Positions 6,618-8,277 of a stretch of 8,277 bases of DNA are shown here, one piece after another. Position 1 is the first letter of the stretch. Each line of letters begins with the position of its first letter. Location: assembly GCA_012270525.1 (NCBI GenBank), contig JAAXIE010000356.1, positions 1 to 8,277 of the forward strand. Direction: 5' to 3'. The position numbers and the translations under genes are program-made. Under the pieces are notes generated by a model, which worked only from the letters and a program-made list of their open reading frames with translations, was not told the DNA's origin and ran no database searches. The DNA is from Dehalococcoidia bacterium (GTDB lineage Bacteria > Chloroflexota > Dehalococcoidia > UBA3495 > JAAXIE01).

Positions 6618-7136
6618 ATGCGACTATTCGACCATGCGCTTCGCAGCCTGGCTCGTGTGGTGACCCCAGAAGAAGCCCACGCCCACTGCGACGTGCCCTG
6701 TGGCATCTATGACCCCCATCAAGCCCAGGTGGCCGCCCTCACCGTGCTCCGGATGAACCAGCTCATCCGCGACCTTCCCAAACCCGATGCCCACGCTCCC
6801 GCCGACGAGGTGGAGACCCACGATGCCAAGCTGGGGCGCTTCATCGCTTCCAAGGAAGAGCACTCCGAGATCTGCAAGCGCGAGCTTCGCATCCTCTGGG
6901 GCGACTACTTCAACCCCACTCACCTGGAAGCCCATCCAGGCATCCACGACCTCTTCTGGAACGCCATGAAGCAGGCTTCCAGGGCACGACAGGAGGTCGA
7001 CATGGCCGCCGCCGAACAGCTCCTGGCCACCACCCAGCAGATTGCCGAGGTCTTCTGGGAGACCAAGGGCGCCCAGACTCAGCGTGTGCCCACCCGCCAT
7101 GCCGTGGGCGGCGAACTGGTGCACCCCATCCCCTAG
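6618..7136 (+). CDS. sodN: Nickel superoxide dismutase precursor
   Basis: A protein of 172 residues. The nickel hook HCDVPCGIY starts at residue 23, with His23, Cys24 and Cys28 as predicted nickel ligands after processing. Residues 1-22 are a propeptide that must be removed so that His23 becomes the N-terminus. The rest keeps family landmarks: KEEHSEICKRELRILWGDYF and HPGIHDLFWNAMKQASRARQEVD, forming the helical bundle. The enzyme dismutates superoxide to oxygen and hydrogen peroxide and is usually a cytoplasmic hexamer. Predicted mature length is 150 residues, longer than the 117 of Streptomyces NiSOD, mostly through a C-terminal tail. GGAGG lies four bases before the ATG at 6618. The divergent S26 peptidase is a natural candidate for its processing. 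Confidence 0.95.
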   Translation: MRLFDHALRSLARVVTPEEAHAHCDVPCGIYDPHQAQVAALTVLRMNQLIRDLPKPDAHAPADEVETHDAKLGRFIASKEEHSEICKRELRILWGDYFNPTHLEAHPGIHDLFWNAMKQASRARQEVDMAAAEQLLATTQQIAEVFWETKGAQTQRVPTRHAVGGELVHPIP

Positions 7137-7198
7137 GTCCACCCCTGTTGCATAGGATTCTCAGTTGAGTTCCGATAACCGGACTTGGAGCCAAATCA

Positions 7199-7216
7199 CC
7201 CCTGAGAAAGGAGGGG
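7199..7216 (+). promoter_or_regulatory. Strong Shine-Dalgarno with possible occluding hairpin before the DUF1800 gene
   Basis: AAAGGAGGGG ends three bases before the GTG at 7220, an almost ideal ribosome-binding site. CCCCT at 7199-7203 can pair with AGGGG at 7212-7216 across an 8-nt loop, which would hide half of the site. The five-pair stem is GC-rich but short, so its regulatory meaning is uncertain. Confidence 0.3.
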
Positions 7217-7219
7217 AAA

Positions 7220-8277
7220 GTGGCTAACAGAGAAGACATCGCGCTCATGGCGCACCTGATGCGTCGCGCCGGATTCGGCGCGTCTCGCAGCGAAGTCGAG
7301 GCCCGTTGCGAGAAGGGTTACGAGGCCACCGTGGAAGAGTTGTTGGACCCCGACGACAGCATACCCCAAGCCGACCGCTACGAGATGCTGCGCTACCACC
7401 CCGGGGCCCTTCTCGCTGGCGGGCAACCCCCCATGGGCAACGTCAACTGGATGTACCACCTGCTGAACACCCAGCGGCCCCTGGAAGAGAAGATGGCCCT
7501 CTTCTGGCACCACGTGTTCGCCACCGGCAACTCCAAGGTGGACAACTACGACCAGTTGTGCCAGCAGATCGACATGTTCCGCGCCAACGGCATGGGCAAC
7601 TACCGGTCCATCCTGATGGATCTCGCCACCAACCCAGCCATGATCTTCTGGCTGGACCAGAATGAGAACCACGCCCACGCCGTCAACGAGAACTGGGGAC
7701 GCGAGCTCCTCGAACTCTTCAGCATGGGTGTGGGCAACTATACCGAGGTCGACGTCCGCGAGGCCTCCCGGGCCTTCACCGGCTGGACCTTCGAGTACAA
7801 GATCCCGCGCCTTCCCTATGGGCGCTACCCCTGGAAGTTCGAGTATCGCCCCGAAGACCACGACGACGGCGAGAAGACCTTCCTCGGACATACCGGCCGC
7901 TTCAACGGCCAGGACATCATCGACATCGTCGTGCAGCAGCCCGCATGCCACCGCTTCGTCTCGCGCCACCTCTACAACTTCTTCGTGGCCGACGAAGTCC
8001 AGGTGCCAGCATGGCAGATCGACCCGCCCCGGGACCCGCAGGCAATCGATACCCTCTCCACCAGCTTCCGGGACTCCGGCTTGGAGATGAAGGCCGTGCT
8101 CCGCACCCTGTTCAACTCCGACTTCTTCAAGGAAGAGGCCATCAGGTACGCCCACGTCAAGAGCCCCGCCGAAGTGGTCGTGGGCACCCTTCGCGTGGTC
8201 GGCGGCTCTGCCTTCCCCGGCCCCGGCGTCGGCGACCTGTCCATGCAGCCTACCTACATGGGGCAGGACCTGCTGAA
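7220..8277 (+). CDS. DUF1800 family protein, N-terminal part
   Basis: From a GTG at 7220 the frame is open for 352 codons to the window edge, so the C-terminus is missing. DUF1800 features are HLMRRAGFGAS near the N-terminus (12-22), FWHHVFATG (95-103), the strongly typical ENWGRELLELFSMGVGNY (157-174) followed by TEVDVREASRAFTGW, and QQPACHRFVSRHLYNFF (239-255). The molecular function of the family is not established. Its genes are commonly next to DUF1501 genes, so one may follow beyond 8277. No signal peptide or membrane segment is seen at the N-terminus, although exported members exist. The start is fixed by the strong ribosome-binding site just upstream. It follows sodN by 83 bp on the same strand, with no clear terminator between; a link to oxidative stress is not shown. 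Confidence 0.88.
   Translation, partial: MANREDIALMAHLMRRAGFGASRSEVEARCEKGYEATVEELLDPDDSIPQADRYEMLRYHPGALLAGGQPPMGNVNWMYHLLNTQRPLEEKMALFWHHVFATGNSKVDNYDQLCQQIDMFRANGMGNYRSILMDLATNPAMIFWLDQNENHAHAVNENWGRELLELFSMGVGNYTEVDVREASRAFTGWTFEYKIPRLPYGRYPWKFEYRPEDHDDGEKTFLGHTGRFNGQDIIDIVVQQPACHRFVSRHLYNFFVADEVQVPAWQIDPPRDPQAIDTLSTSFRDSGLEMKAVLRTLFNSDFFKEEAIRYAHVKSPAEVVVGTLRVVGGSAFPGPGVGDLSMQPTYMGQDLL

Noticed and set aside
6624..7142. 172-codon minus-strand frame opposite sodN
   Set aside because: A shadow of sodN, whose nickel hook and ribosome-binding site are clear.
7196..8155. 319-codon open frame on the minus strand
   Set aside because: It lies entirely antisense to the DUF1800 gene, which has family motifs and a ribosome-binding site. 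Its Val/Gly/His-rich product is typical of a high-GC antisense shadow.

Overview
The window is high-GC bacterial chromosome with dense housekeeping genes, and it reads most like a member of the Chloroflexota (Dehalococcoidia-type). That placement is inferred from the style of the SecG, GatB and HemB proteins, the hemC-hemD-hemB cluster, and the combination of a nickel superoxide dismutase with a DUF1800 protein. No 16S or other decisive marker is present. Start codons are mixed: GTG for gatB, the signal-peptidase-like gene and the DUF1800 gene, and TTG for secG.

Left part (1-3016, all on the minus strand, so read right to left): gatB (glutamyl-tRNA amidotransferase subunit B) is followed after 15 bp by secG (Sec translocon subunit), after 100 bp by a DUF62-family SAM hydrolase, and after 169 bp by the first 81 codons of a pyruvate/acetoin dehydrogenase E1 alpha subunit that leaves the window at base 1. 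A good extended -10 promoter lies just upstream of gatB. A second one lies upstream of the E1 alpha gene, in a gap that also carries two perfect 10-bp palindromes.

Middle (3228-5932, plus strand): hemC, hemD and hemB form a tightly packed operon (11-bp overlap, then a 4-bp gap). It encodes three consecutive tetrapyrrole steps: HemB makes porphobilinogen, HemC polymerises it, and HemD closes and inverts the ring to uroporphyrinogen III. hemC has no clear ribosome-binding site, but a 27-codon open frame ends in an ATGA overlap with its start.

Right part (5880-8277): a signal peptidase I-family (S26) gene on the minus strand overlaps the 3' end of hemB and diverges from sodN, a nickel superoxide dismutase with a recognisable propeptide and nickel hook. 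Because NiSOD must be cut before its nickel-hook histidine, and S26-like proteases (SodX) are known neighbours of sodN, the adjacent peptidase is a plausible maturation protease. Each gene has its own candidate promoter in the 207-bp divergent region. The window closes with the first 352 codons of a DUF1800 gene behind a very strong Shine-Dalgarno sequence.

No rRNA, tRNA, CRISPR array, insertion sequence or phage gene was seen, and no gene-free stretch exceeds 211 bp. No clearly new multi-gene system is visible. The most useful leads are the sodN/peptidase pair, the palindromes upstream of the E1 alpha gene, and the leader frame at hemC.
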